From NCBI GenBank assembly GCA_016781885.1, contig JADDPM010000077.1:4046-10395 (forward strand): a DNA stretch of 6,350 nt, written 5' to 3'. Below the pieces are notes generated by a model. It was not told the DNA's origin, did no database searches, and was given only the letters and a program-made list of their open reading frames with translations. Source of the stretch: Rubrobacter sp. GTDB taxonomy: Bacteria; Actinomycetota; Rubrobacteria; Rubrobacterales; Rubrobacteraceae. Positions 1 to 5,526 of this stretch are shown here, in pieces (positions within the stretch are counted from its first letter, which is position 1; every line of letters starts with the position of its first letter). The translations under genes were made by a program, and so were the position numbers.

Positions 1-4
1 TTTC

Positions 5-463
5 GTGGGCGGCGGAGAGCTACGAGACAGGCACGAGGCGGACCCGGCCCTCGCCTACCTCCAGAGGCTCGACGAGGAGACCATGACCCGGGCGTGGGGG
101 CCGGGCAAGACGCCGGAGGACAGGCGGCGCATCGTCGCGGCAGCCCTGATCTTCGGCCGGCAGTTCGACGAGCGGATGAGCGAGAATCCTCCTGAGAGCA
201 CCGAAGATAAGGACTTTCAGCGCTTCCTCATGGCCCTGATGAACGCTGTGATCCATGAGTTCGCCGAACATGAAAGCATGGGCCCCGCCTCTGCGGGAGC
301 CTTCCTGAGCGACGTCAACACCAGAGACTACGTCCTCGAATTCAACGAGGTCCTCGAAGAGGCCGCCGAAGACCCCGAGAAGCCTCTAAACGAACACTTC
401 AAAGCCGCCATCGAAGCCCGCCAGGACCGCGCCGTGTGGTCCCGCCACTTCAGCAGCGGCTAG
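5..463 (+). CDS. Hypothetical acidic helical protein, possibly 5'-truncated by the window edge
   Basis: I do not recognise this protein. The reading is 152 residues from a GTG at position 5, soluble, rich in Glu, Asp, Arg and Ala, with no signal peptide or membrane segment. It looks mostly alpha-helical, for example the stretches around residues 38-58 (IVAAALIFGRQFDERM) and 72-90 (FLMALMNAVIHEFAEHE). The frame stays open to the left edge, so the true start may lie outside the window. An in-frame ATG at 83 has a GAGGAG just upstream (74-79) and is a credible alternative, giving about 126 residues. GC-rich codon choice in the third position supports real coding. It ends at TAG 461-463, overlapping the stop of the opposing small membrane protein gene. 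A short GC-rich hairpin follows at 474-486. Coding is likely; function is unknown. Confidence 0.6.
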   Translation: MGGGELRDRHEADPALAYLQRLDEETMTRAWGPGKTPEDRRRIVAAALIFGRQFDERMSENPPESTEDKDFQRFLMALMNAVIHEFAEHESMGPASAGAFLSDVNTRDYVLEFNEVLEEAAEDPEKPLNEHFKAAIEARQDRAVWSRHFSSG

Positions 464-639
464 CTACGGCGTTCCTCCGCCGGAGGTTCTTGCCGGGTAC
501 GCTCCCCTTCCATCCTGACCCGCTGGTCCTCCCAACGCTCCAGAGTGCGTCCGGGCAGGTACACGATCTTCAACCATAAAGATACCGCAACCGCGAAGAA
601 AACCACCATCGCCCCGAACTGCCACAGCTCCGAATACAT
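460..639 (-). CDS. Small single-pass membrane protein with basic and acidic cytoplasmic tail
   Basis: A 59-residue protein beginning MYSELWQFGAMVV. Residues about 7-26 form one hydrophobic segment (FGAMVVFFAVAVSLWLKIVY). It is followed by a highly charged tail of about 33 residues rich in Arg and Glu, so the likely topology is a short N-terminus outside and the tail in the cytoplasm. The ATG at 639 is chosen because GGAGGAGGAG lies five bases upstream (645-654); an in-frame GTG at 657 sits on top of that binding site and is unlikely. The family is not recognised. The stop TAG (462-460) shares the CTAG with the convergent upstream gene. No partner gene is close on the same strand: the DedA gene ends over 310 bases upstream. 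Small size lowers certainty, but the binding site and clear membrane segment argue for a real gene. Confidence 0.6.
   Translation of the reverse strand: MYSELWQFGAMVVFFAVAVSLWLKIVYLPGRTLERWEDQRVRMEGERTRQEPPAEERRS
474..486 (+). terminator. Possible weak intrinsic terminator of the first gene, inside the opposing gene
   Basis: CCTCC, a GCC loop and GGAGG form a perfect 5-bp stem, 10 bases past the TAG of the upstream + strand gene, followed by TTCTT on the + strand. It lies within the last codons of the convergent small membrane protein gene, so coding constraint could equally explain it. The U-tract is poor. Confidence 0.25.
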
Positions 640-644
640 AACAA

Positions 645-654
645 CTCCTCCTCC
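645..654 (-). promoter_or_regulatory. Strong ribosome binding site of the small membrane protein
   Basis: GGAGGAGGAG on the minus strand, five bases (TTGTT) before the ATG at 639. It decides the start of this short gene against the in-frame GTG at 657. Confidence 0.65.
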
Positions 655-839
655 CACCCTCTTGACTAACGCCTTGCCACTGCTCGTAATTCTATGCGCC
701 AGTAACGTCCCTCATGCCACTCTTCGCAATCACTCTCACCCGTGCGTTCCGCTTACGGCGGCAAGGGCACCGGAGATGAGTACGAGGCTCTTTACCACGA
801 ACCCGCAGTAGTCAGGAGAAATGAACTGAGAACCCAAGA

Positions 840-867
840 GGCACTGTCGATCTCTCCCCCGAGTGCC
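840..867 (-). repeat. Inverted repeat downstream of the DedA gene (possible weak terminator)
   Basis: GGCACT (840-845) and AGTGCC (862-867) are perfect 6-bp inverted arms around a 16-base loop, 85 bases past the DedA stop codon. On the minus strand the second arm is followed by TCTTGGGTTCTC, which is only moderately T-rich. It may be a weak terminator or simply a chance repeat. Confidence 0.3.
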
Positions 868-952
868 GAGTACCTATCAGTCTCTTGGCGAGCAGATCGT
901 AACCTGTCTCCTGGCCGTTGACGATCGGTTTCTCGGTAGCACGTGACTGTTG

Positions 953-1558
953 TCAGTGTCCGCGCCGGAAGGTGTAGAGAGAGAGGAATACAGCAACGAC
1001 GACGGTCGCTACTACGAGGACGGCATTCGAGTAGGAACCTACCCAGTCCTGGACGAGCGCCCAGTTGGCGCCGAGGATCATGCCTGCTCCGATAAGCAGG
1101 GCGTTCCAGAGGGCTGAGCCGATGGTCGTGAGCACGACGAAGTGGGTAAGGGGCATGTTGGCTGTACCGGCGGGGATAGAGATGATGCTCCGGGCGACCG
1201 GTACGATGCGCGCAAAGAGCACGACCCAGTCGCCCCATTGCCTGAACCAGCCCTCGGCCTGGTCGAGCCTCTGCTTGTCCACGCGCAGCCAGGAGCCGTA
1301 GCGAAGGATGAGCCAGCGTCCTCCCCAGCGTCCCAAAGCGTAGAGGATAAGGGCGCCCAGCACGCTCCCCGAGGTAGCCGCGATGAAAGCCCCCCAGAAG
1401 TTCAAGTCGCCCCGGCCCACGAGGAAACCGGCGAGCGGCAGAACGACCTCGGAAGGGATCGGGGGAAACAGGTTCTCGGCGATAAGGAGAAGCGCCAGGC
1501 CCAGGTAGCCGAGCGCCGAGACGGTGTCCACAACCCACTGACCTATAACGTCAAACAA
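953..1558 (-). CDS. DedA family (SNARE-associated/VTT domain) membrane protein
   Basis: A 201-residue integral membrane protein of the DedA family. Known members support membrane homeostasis, and some recycle undecaprenyl phosphate or other lipid carriers across the membrane. Visible hallmarks are the N-terminal re-entrant motif ENLFPPIPSEVVLPLAG at residues 28-44, preceded by a hydrophobic segment. The second hallmark is FARIVPVARSIISIPAG at 115-131, carrying two arginines six residues apart (117 and 123), the spacing of arginines needed in E. coli DedA proteins. Hydrophobic segments also lie near 53-75, 138-165 and 177-196; the tail ends FRRGH. Length is normal for the family. I chose TTG at 1558 because AGAAGGA lies six bases upstream; an in-frame GTG at 1579 would add seven residues but lacks a well-placed binding site. 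The next gene upstream on this strand is a broken DUF4174 gene. The substrate cannot be told from sequence. Confidence 0.9.
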   Translation of the reverse strand: MFDVIGQWVVDTVSALGYLGLALLLIAENLFPPIPSEVVLPLAGFLVGRGDLNFWGAFIAATSGSVLGALILYALGRWGGRWLILRYGSWLRVDKQRLDQAEGWFRQWGDWVVLFARIVPVARSIISIPAGTANMPLTHFVVLTTIGSALWNALLIGAGMILGANWALVQDWVGSYSNAVLVVATVVVAVFLSLYTFRRGH

Positions 1559-1564
1559 GAGACA

Positions 1565-1571
1565 TCCTTCT
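1565..1571 (-). promoter_or_regulatory. Ribosome binding site supporting the TTG start of the DedA gene
   Basis: AGAAGGA on the minus strand with a six-base spacer (TGTCTC) to TTG at 1558. It favours the TTG over the in-frame GTG at 1579, whose upstream sequence is a GC-rich hairpin (CCCCG-TTC-CGGGG, 1579-1591). Confidence 0.5.
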
Positions 1572-1640
1572 GGCGGCACCCCGTTCCGGGGACCCCGTGG
1601 CTAGTTATCCAACCAGGTATACGCACGAGCCCGGAAACAG

Positions 1641-2029
1641 TTACGTCCGACCGCACGGCCAACCCCGGTCGCCCCTCTCGCACATCTCCCTCCTTCGAAC
1701 GGTGTATATGCCTGTGAGAGCGTAGGCCTTTGGGCTCCATAGGTTTATCGGAGCGGTGCTTGACTGCGCCGTCCTTGCCGACGAGCACCGCGACAAGACA
1801 CCCGGCCTCGGTACCGAACCGCTCCCGTGCCGTTGCCTCCCCGGACAACGTCTGTTCGCCGCCGCAGCTTCCGGTCTCGAATAGCTCGCCGGGGAAGAAA
1901 CCCTGTCCGATAAAACCCTCTTCGCTGCTCTCTAACAATCGCCTCTGGCGCGAGTAGACGCCGTCCTCCGTGACGAGCGAAGACGAGCAACAGCCGATGC
2001 TGCTCGCCCATGTACGCGTCGAGGTCCAA
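1641..2029 (-). pseudogene. Frameshifted DUF4174 domain protein remnant
   Basis: Three consecutive pieces in three different minus-strand frames join into one DUF4174-like protein. DUF4174 belongs to a thioredoxin-like group also found in animal SRPX and CCDC80; its bacterial function is unknown. Piece one (about 2029-1982) reads LDLDAYMGEQHRLLLVF, a typical N-terminus of the domain. Piece two (about 1971-1726) reads TEDGVYSRQRRLLESSEEGF, then LSGEATARERFGTEAG and VAVLVGKDGAVKHRSDKP, the conserved core with the VLVGKDG strand. Piece three (about 1724-1641) reads YALTGIYTVRRREMCERGD and ends at TAA 1643-1641, matching the usual C-terminal pattern LFALIDAMPMRRREM. Each change moves the frame by one base, near 1972-1981 and 1723-1726. 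No clear start codon with a binding site is visible; the 5' boundary is a guess. The family call is from memory of the domain pattern. Sequencing error at both sites is the main alternative. Confidence 0.65.
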
Positions 2030-2160
2030 CCCGGTCGAAGTAACCTGCCAGAACGCGCCCGGAGAGCAGACCTCCCATCCCCGAGGCGACGACCGAGTGC
2101 CGCCACCTCGCTCTACATCCGGACCTGTATATATGTGCAGAGTGCATGTTTCTGATTTTA

Positions 2161-2189
2161 GCTTCCGAGACGGCGAAGCTCGGTGAAGC
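2161..2189. repeat. Stem-loop in the leader between DUF4174 remnant and methyltransferase
   Basis: GCTTCCGAG (2161-2169) pairs with CTCGG plus AAGC (2179-2183 and 2186-2189) across a nine-base loop, with a two-base TG bulge. Neither strand shows a T-tract after it, so it is not a standard intrinsic terminator. It could be a leader structure of the methyltransferase transcript or have no function. Confidence 0.35.
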
Positions 2190-2302
2190 AGAGCGCAGGG
2201 CGGTTCTCGTCCGAACTTGAACCGGGGTGACGGTAGGGGTAGAGTTTGGCGCTCGTAGAGGGCCGTCCGCGCGAGGTATGCGCGTTTGGGCGACCGATAG
2301 AC

Positions 2303-2311
2303 AAAGGGGGG
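2303..2311 (+). promoter_or_regulatory. Ribosome binding site supporting the TTG start of the methyltransferase
   Basis: AAAGGGGGG followed by a six-base spacer (ATCATT) and TTG at 2318. It is better placed than the AGGGG before the alternative TTG at 2246. Confidence 0.45.
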
Positions 2312-2317
2312 ATCATT

Positions 2318-3043
2318 TTGGACGGCGACGGACGAGGGAACCTTGGGGACGACCTGCGGCGGCGCATGATCTTTTTGCGCTCCATGATCTCGCACCCTCG
2401 CAGGGTGGGCGCTGTCTGGCCCACCTCCCGGTGGGCGGTGCGGGACCTTCTGGACATGGGCGATCTGCCCCGGGCGCGCACCGTCGTCGAGTTCGGGGTC
2501 GGGACCGGCGTCTACACCGGTGAGATCCTGAAACGTCTCCACCCAGACGCGACCTTTTTGGCCTTCGAGATCGAACCGGACCTCGCCTCCGCCGTCGCCG
2601 AACGCCTGGGAGATGACCCGAGGCTGCGCGTCATCAACGACTCCGCCGAGAACATCGAGGGATACCTAGATGGCGCGAAGGCCGACTACATCGTGAGCAG
2701 TATACCCTTCACCTCGCTCCCGGCGGGGCCGCGGCAGAGCATCCTCGGGGCGGCGCGCGAGGCGCTAAAGCCGGATGGGAAGATGCTCGTGCTCCAGTAC
2801 TCGACCGCCGTCCTCCCGTATCTGCAACGCCTCTTCGCGCCGATAGAACGCCGCCTCTCGCCGCTCAACATACCCCCCGCCTTCCTCTTCGCCTGCTCGG
2901 TCACCGACGGACCTATCCAGGAAGAGGTGCAGGAGACCACCGGGTCTGGCAGATTGCCTTACGCTCTCGGGGCACTCTCCCTCGGAGCGCTGCTCCTGCT
3001 CCGGAGGCGTCGCCGGAGCAAGAAGAGGTCCGGCCTCCTTTAA
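2318..3043 (+). CDS. SAM-dependent methyltransferase, phospholipid N-methyltransferase-like, with C-terminal membrane tail
   Basis: A 241-residue class I methyltransferase. The SAM-binding motif I is VVEFGVGTGVYTGEIL at residues 56-71, the acidic motif II is FEIEPDL at 83-89, and VINDSAENI follows at 105-113. The segment YIVSSIPFTSLP (124-135) replaces the NLPY motif of KsgA/Erm rRNA dimethylases and resembles the DAIVSGLPF pattern of PmtA-type phospholipid N-methyltransferases. GAVWPTSRWAVRDLL (31-45) likewise resembles their N-terminus. A phospholipid headgroup is therefore a more likely substrate than rRNA, by inference. Residues about 213-228 are hydrophobic and are followed by RRRRRSKKR, suggesting a tail anchor at the inner membrane face. 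TTG 2318 is chosen from its binding site; TTG 2246 (265 residues) and ATG 2366 are alternatives. The gene converges on the oxidoreductase gene with eight bases between stops. Confidence 0.8.
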   Translation: MDGDGRGNLGDDLRRRMIFLRSMISHPRRVGAVWPTSRWAVRDLLDMGDLPRARTVVEFGVGTGVYTGEILKRLHPDATFLAFEIEPDLASAVAERLGDDPRLRVINDSAENIEGYLDGAKADYIVSSIPFTSLPAGPRQSILGAAREALKPDGKMLVLQYSTAVLPYLQRLFAPIERRLSPLNIPPAFLFACSVTDGPIQEEVQETTGSGRLPYALGALSLGALLLLRRRRRSKKRSGLL

Positions 3044-3051
3044 AGCCTGCG

Positions 3052-3825
3052 CTAATCCCCGTTGCGCGAGTCGCGCCAGGAGATGAGTTTCTGTAGGGGC
3101 GAGAGGTCGTAGTCAGGGCCGGAGAAGCCCATCAGGAGATGGGTAATGCCGTTCTCGACGTAGGCGTCCAGGTCCCCCATCTGGTTCGGCCGGACGAGGA
3201 TGGAGCGCTCTATCTCCTTCGGGTCGCGCCCGACCTTCTCGCACCAGTCGTCGAGGATGGCGCTCTTGCGGCCCGCCTCTTGCGGGTCGCCGAACCCGTT
3301 CCAGATGTGGGCGTGCTCCGCCACTATGCGTAAGGTGACCTTCTCGCCGCCGCCGCCGATGAGGATCGGGATCTGGCGCGTCGGGGGAGGGTTGAGCCTC
3401 TGGAACCGCTCCTCGATCACCGGCATCGCCCGGTCCAGCGCCCGGAGCCTCTCCCCCGCCGTCCCGAAAGGATAACCATACTCGTCGTAGTCCTTCCTGA
3501 ACCACCCACTGCCCATGCCGAGAATGAGCCGCCCGCCCGAGATATGGTCCACGGTCCGGGCCATGTCCGCGACCAGGTTCGCGTTGCGGTACGAGTTACA
3601 TGTAACAAGCGCCCCGAACTCCACCCTCTCGGTGACCTCGGCCATCGCCGCAAGCAGCGTCCAGCACTCGAAATGCTTCCCCTCCGGCTCCCCGCGCAGA
3701 GGGTAGAAGTGGTCCCAGTTGAAGAGCGTGTCCGCCCCCATCTCCTCCACCCGCAGCCACGCGTTGCGCATCTGCCCATACTCCGCGTGCTGCGGCTGAA
3801 TCTGCGCTCCCACCCGTACTACCAC
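3052..3825 (-). CDS. LLM class (luciferase-like) F420-dependent oxidoreductase
   Basis: A 257-residue bacterial luciferase-like monooxygenase/F420-dependent reductase, a soluble TIM-barrel enzyme. Family signatures are clear: GADTLFNWDHFYPL at residues 30-43, the strand VEFGALVTCNSYRNANLVADMARTVDHIS in the 68-96 region, and then GGRLILGMGSGWFRKDYDEYG at 97-117. The barrel ends with IPILIGGGGEKVTLRIVAEHA near 152-172, the segment that usually contacts the cofactor phosphate. The protein is short compared with many of the family (300 or more residues) but complete, like the compact F420 group. F420 rather than FMN is inferred from this resemblance. The GTG start at 3825 has AGGAGG five bases upstream. 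The VanW gene lies upstream on the same strand, with 100 bases between, and may share its transcript. The substrate is unknown. Confidence 0.88.
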   Translation of the reverse strand: MVVRVGAQIQPQHAEYGQMRNAWLRVEEMGADTLFNWDHFYPLRGEPEGKHFECWTLLAAMAEVTERVEFGALVTCNSYRNANLVADMARTVDHISGGRLILGMGSGWFRKDYDEYGYPFGTAGERLRALDRAMPVIEERFQRLNPPPTRQIPILIGGGGEKVTLRIVAEHAHIWNGFGDPQEAGRKSAILDDWCEKVGRDPKEIERSILVRPNQMGDLDAYVENGITHLLMGFSGPDYDLSPLQKLISWRDSRNGD

Positions 3826-3830
3826 TCTGG

Positions 3831-3836
3831 CCTCCT
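3831..3836 (-). promoter_or_regulatory. Ribosome binding site of the luciferase-like oxidoreductase
   Basis: A perfect AGGAGG on the minus strand, five bases before GTG at 3825. It settles this start: an ATG overlapping the site is out of frame. Confidence 0.6.
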
Positions 3837-3873
3837 CATCCTGGAAGTTACTTCATCCCGAGATTATCGTGCC

Positions 3874-3897
3874 TGCGGGCGCGCCGGACCACCCGCA
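3874..3897 (-). repeat. Inverted repeat between the VanW and oxidoreductase genes
   Basis: TGCGGG (3874-3879) and CCCGCA (3892-3897) are perfect arms around a 12-base GC-rich loop, 28 bases past the VanW stop codon on the minus strand. No T-tract follows (GGCACGATAATC), so a terminator is doubtful; it could attenuate read-through or be chance in GC-rich DNA. Confidence 0.3.
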
Positions 3898-3925
3898 TAC
3901 ACGTGTTGTCACACCATCGGACCTT

Positions 3926-5338
3926 CTATGGGTTGGCGGGCGCGGGCTGTAGGGACGCCGGCGAGACGAGGTAGCCTTCCTGGGTCTGCAAAGCGTAGTA
4001 GGTGTCGGCGTGGATCTCGCCATCGAAGGTTACCTCCCCGTCCTCCTCTACCTGCTGGTAGGTGATCCAGGTAGCCGAGTCGGCGTCCGTGTAGGAAGGC
4101 TCGGAGTTCATCGTCACCTTCTTGCCGGTGGGCCTGCCCCAGACTTCGGCGTAGATGTAGCCGTCCTTGTCTACGCGTTCCTTGAGTAGTACATAACCGT
4201 CGGTGGTGTTCTTGAACTGCATGTCCAGCAGGCCGAACCAGACCGTGGCGTCGAAGCCGGGCCGGATGTAGGGGAGCATGGCGTTGTGCGGGTTGCGCTC
4301 CACGATCTCCAGACCCGCGTAGTTGGCGGCGACGTATAGCGTCGAAGAGACCTGGCACAGCCCGCCGCCGCTGGCGAACTCCTCCTTACCCTCGACTATG
4401 ACCTTCGTAGAGTTGTAACTCAAGGGGGTGGCTAGCTCGTTGAACGAGAAAACCTCGCCCGGGGCCAGAAGGGTGCCCTCCACCGCGTCCGAGGCGATCT
4501 CCAGGTTCTCTACCCGTTCGGGGCTCGTGTCGGTACTCAAAGTGTAGTTGGTTCGGTAGCTGCCGAGGAGCTTCGTCGGCTTTAGCCTCTCGGCCTCCTC
4601 GGTGGTGAGGAGGGGTTCGTCGATCTCGACCGGCACCTCGTACTCGGCCTTCCCCTCGAAGAGACCGGCCTCAACGTCGTTCAGTAGAGTCTCCTCATCG
4701 ACCCTCTTGCCTCTCCGGCTCTCGTTGACGAAGACCCTGCCGTTCTCGACCTCGTATTCCGCCTCCACGGACTTCACCGTGAACGTGGAGATCATGTCCG
4801 AGAGGACGTCCCGCAGTTGCTCCCGATCCAACCCGAGCACCGGCTGGATGCGCCTCCCGTCCCGGAGCGCCCCGATCCGGTCTGCAAACCGCTCGAAGAA
4901 GCTCCCCTCGCGCCCAACGGCGTAGGCCTGGTGCACGCTCGCCTCCATATCGAAGCCCATCCCCATCTCAGCCGCGGTATAGGTAAACTCACCGGAGCCC
5001 CTGAAGAATCGGACCCTCTCGGGCACGCCCGCGGCCCGCTCCTCGACCACCCGGCGGGCCTCCTCGGGCGTCTTGCCGCCGACGTCCACGCTACCGATCT
5101 CTACGCCCCGGTGGATCCTGCCATAGCTCATCGAGTAATCCGCCACGAGAAGCAAGACAACGAACGCGCAGACGAAGGCGAGCACGAAGACGAGAGTCTT
5201 CCGCCACCCTCCCCCGCGCTTCGGCGAGCCGCTCCGCGTGTAGTCCGAGAAGCCACCGAACACGTCCCGGATATCGAGCCCACGCCCGGTCTCAAGCTCG
5301 TCTCTCGGATTTTTGAGGCCCAAACGCCCGCCCTCCAC
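3926..5338 (-). CDS. Membrane-anchored VanW family protein with YoaR-like putative peptidoglycan-binding domain
   Basis: A 470-residue envelope protein. Residues 1-46 are a charged cytoplasmic segment ending in KRGGGWRK. Residues 47-66 (TLVFVLAFVCAFVVLLLVAD) are a membrane anchor without a lipobox. Outside lies a YoaR/PG_binding_4-type domain from about 78 to 250, opening with the signature GVEIGSVDVGGKTPEEARRV (78-97). The VanW domain follows at about 285-405, with LLAPGEVFSFNE (290-301), GGGLCQVSSTLYVAA (324-338), VERNPHNAMLPYIRPGFDATV (346-366) and FKNTTDGYVLL (375-385). VanW occurs in some vancomycin-resistance clusters but is not itself shown to confer resistance; no vanHAX-type genes are near. 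A role at the cell wall is inferred. GTG 5338 is the longest reading; TTG 5323, with GGAGG eight bases upstream, is a good alternative. The gene diverges from the FUSC gene, and the oxidoreductase gene is 100 bases downstream. Confidence 0.9.
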   Translation of the reverse strand: MEGGRLGLKNPRDELETGRGLDIRDVFGGFSDYTRSGSPKRGGGWRKTLVFVLAFVCAFVVLLLVADYSMSYGRIHRGVEIGSVDVGGKTPEEARRVVEERAAGVPERVRFFRGSGEFTYTAAEMGMGFDMEASVHQAYAVGREGSFFERFADRIGALRDGRRIQPVLGLDREQLRDVLSDMISTFTVKSVEAEYEVENGRVFVNESRRGKRVDEETLLNDVEAGLFEGKAEYEVPVEIDEPLLTTEEAERLKPTKLLGSYRTNYTLSTDTSPERVENLEIASDAVEGTLLAPGEVFSFNELATPLSYNSTKVIVEGKEEFASGGGLCQVSSTLYVAANYAGLEIVERNPHNAMLPYIRPGFDATVWFGLLDMQFKNTTDGYVLLKERVDKDGYIYAEVWGRPTGKKVTMNSEPSYTDADSATWITYQQVEEDGEVTFDGEIHADTYYALQTQEGYLVSPASLQPAPANP

Positions 5339-5526
5339 GTGTCAACCTCACAAGTTTACCCGACGCTCATGACCCTTAGAAGAGCTTCTAGCTCTCGTGC
5401 AACATCTTGCGGTAGCGCGCCGGCATGTACGCCCTCCGTTCGGTCTCAGGCTCGCGCTGGCGCGTAAGGCGTGTGACCGGTAGTGTTTCCGGGTAGCAAT
5501 CGGGGCGGAACCTCGATCCAACGAGC
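5339..5526. other. Divergent intergenic region between VanW and FUSC genes
   Basis: These 188 bases must hold the promoters of both divergent genes. On the minus strand TAAACT occurs about 20 bases before the VanW start, a weak -10 candidate without a good -35. A TTGACA overlaps the VanW start region but has no -10 at proper spacing. AGAGCT-TCT-AGCTCT (5381-5395) is a perfect six-base inverted repeat that could be an operator or chance. No tRNA or small gene is convincing. Confidence 0.4.

Larger units (their letters stand above)
640..952. other. Gene-free intergenic stretch
   Basis: No frame on either strand gives a convincing protein. Open frames here are low-complexity or are extensions of shadow frames from the DedA gene. 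By eye the stretch is less GC-rich than the flanking genes. It holds the 3' region of the DedA transcript, an inverted repeat at 840-867, and the 5' region of the small membrane protein. A TAGAAT resembling a -10 box occurs at 694-689 on the minus strand, without a matching -35. I see no tRNA or recognisable riboswitch. Confidence 0.5.
2030..2317. other. Gene-free region upstream of the methyltransferase, with a stem-loop
   Basis: No convincing gene is seen. The minus-strand part next to 2029 may hold decayed 5' sequence of the DUF4174 remnant. Around 2125-2160 the sequence turns AT-rich (TATATATG, TGATTTTAG), which could hold promoter elements, though no good -35/-10 pair is clear. From 2246 the frame of the methyltransferase is already open, so an upstream TTG at 2246 would extend that protein by 24 residues. 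Confidence 0.4.

Noticed and set aside
662..690. Plus-strand TTGACT followed after 17 bases by CGTAAT, resembling a sigma-70 promoter
   Set aside because: The -10 is poor and there is no plus-strand gene downstream to express.
792..1538. Minus-strand open frame of 248 codons overlapping DedA
   Set aside because: Arg/Pro/Leu-rich shadow in another frame of the DedA gene, with no family resemblance.
1142..1717. Plus-strand open frame of 191 codons antisense to DedA
   Set aside because: Composition typical of an antisense GC-rich frame, no start context, and it conflicts with the well-supported DedA gene.
1745..2542. Long minus-strand open frame of 265 codons across the DUF4174 remnant and the methyltransferase 5' region
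   Set aside because: It is a patchwork: only the short LDLDAY...LLLVF part resembles a protein family; the rest is antisense to the methyltransferase or in the wrong frame of the remnant.
2955..3040. Sortase-type cell-wall sorting signal at the methyltransferase C-terminus
   Set aside because: The sequence is LPYAL rather than LPxTG and the protein is cytoplasmic with no signal peptide.
3863..3868. Minus-strand GATAAT about 37 bases before the oxidoreductase start, a -10 candidate
   Set aside because: No -35 match at 16-18 bases, so it cannot be distinguished from chance.
3926..5338. Vancomycin-resistance cluster suggested by the VanW domain
   Set aside because: No ligase, dehydrogenase, dipeptidase or VanRS-type genes nearby; VanW proteins are widespread in bacteria without glycopeptide resistance.
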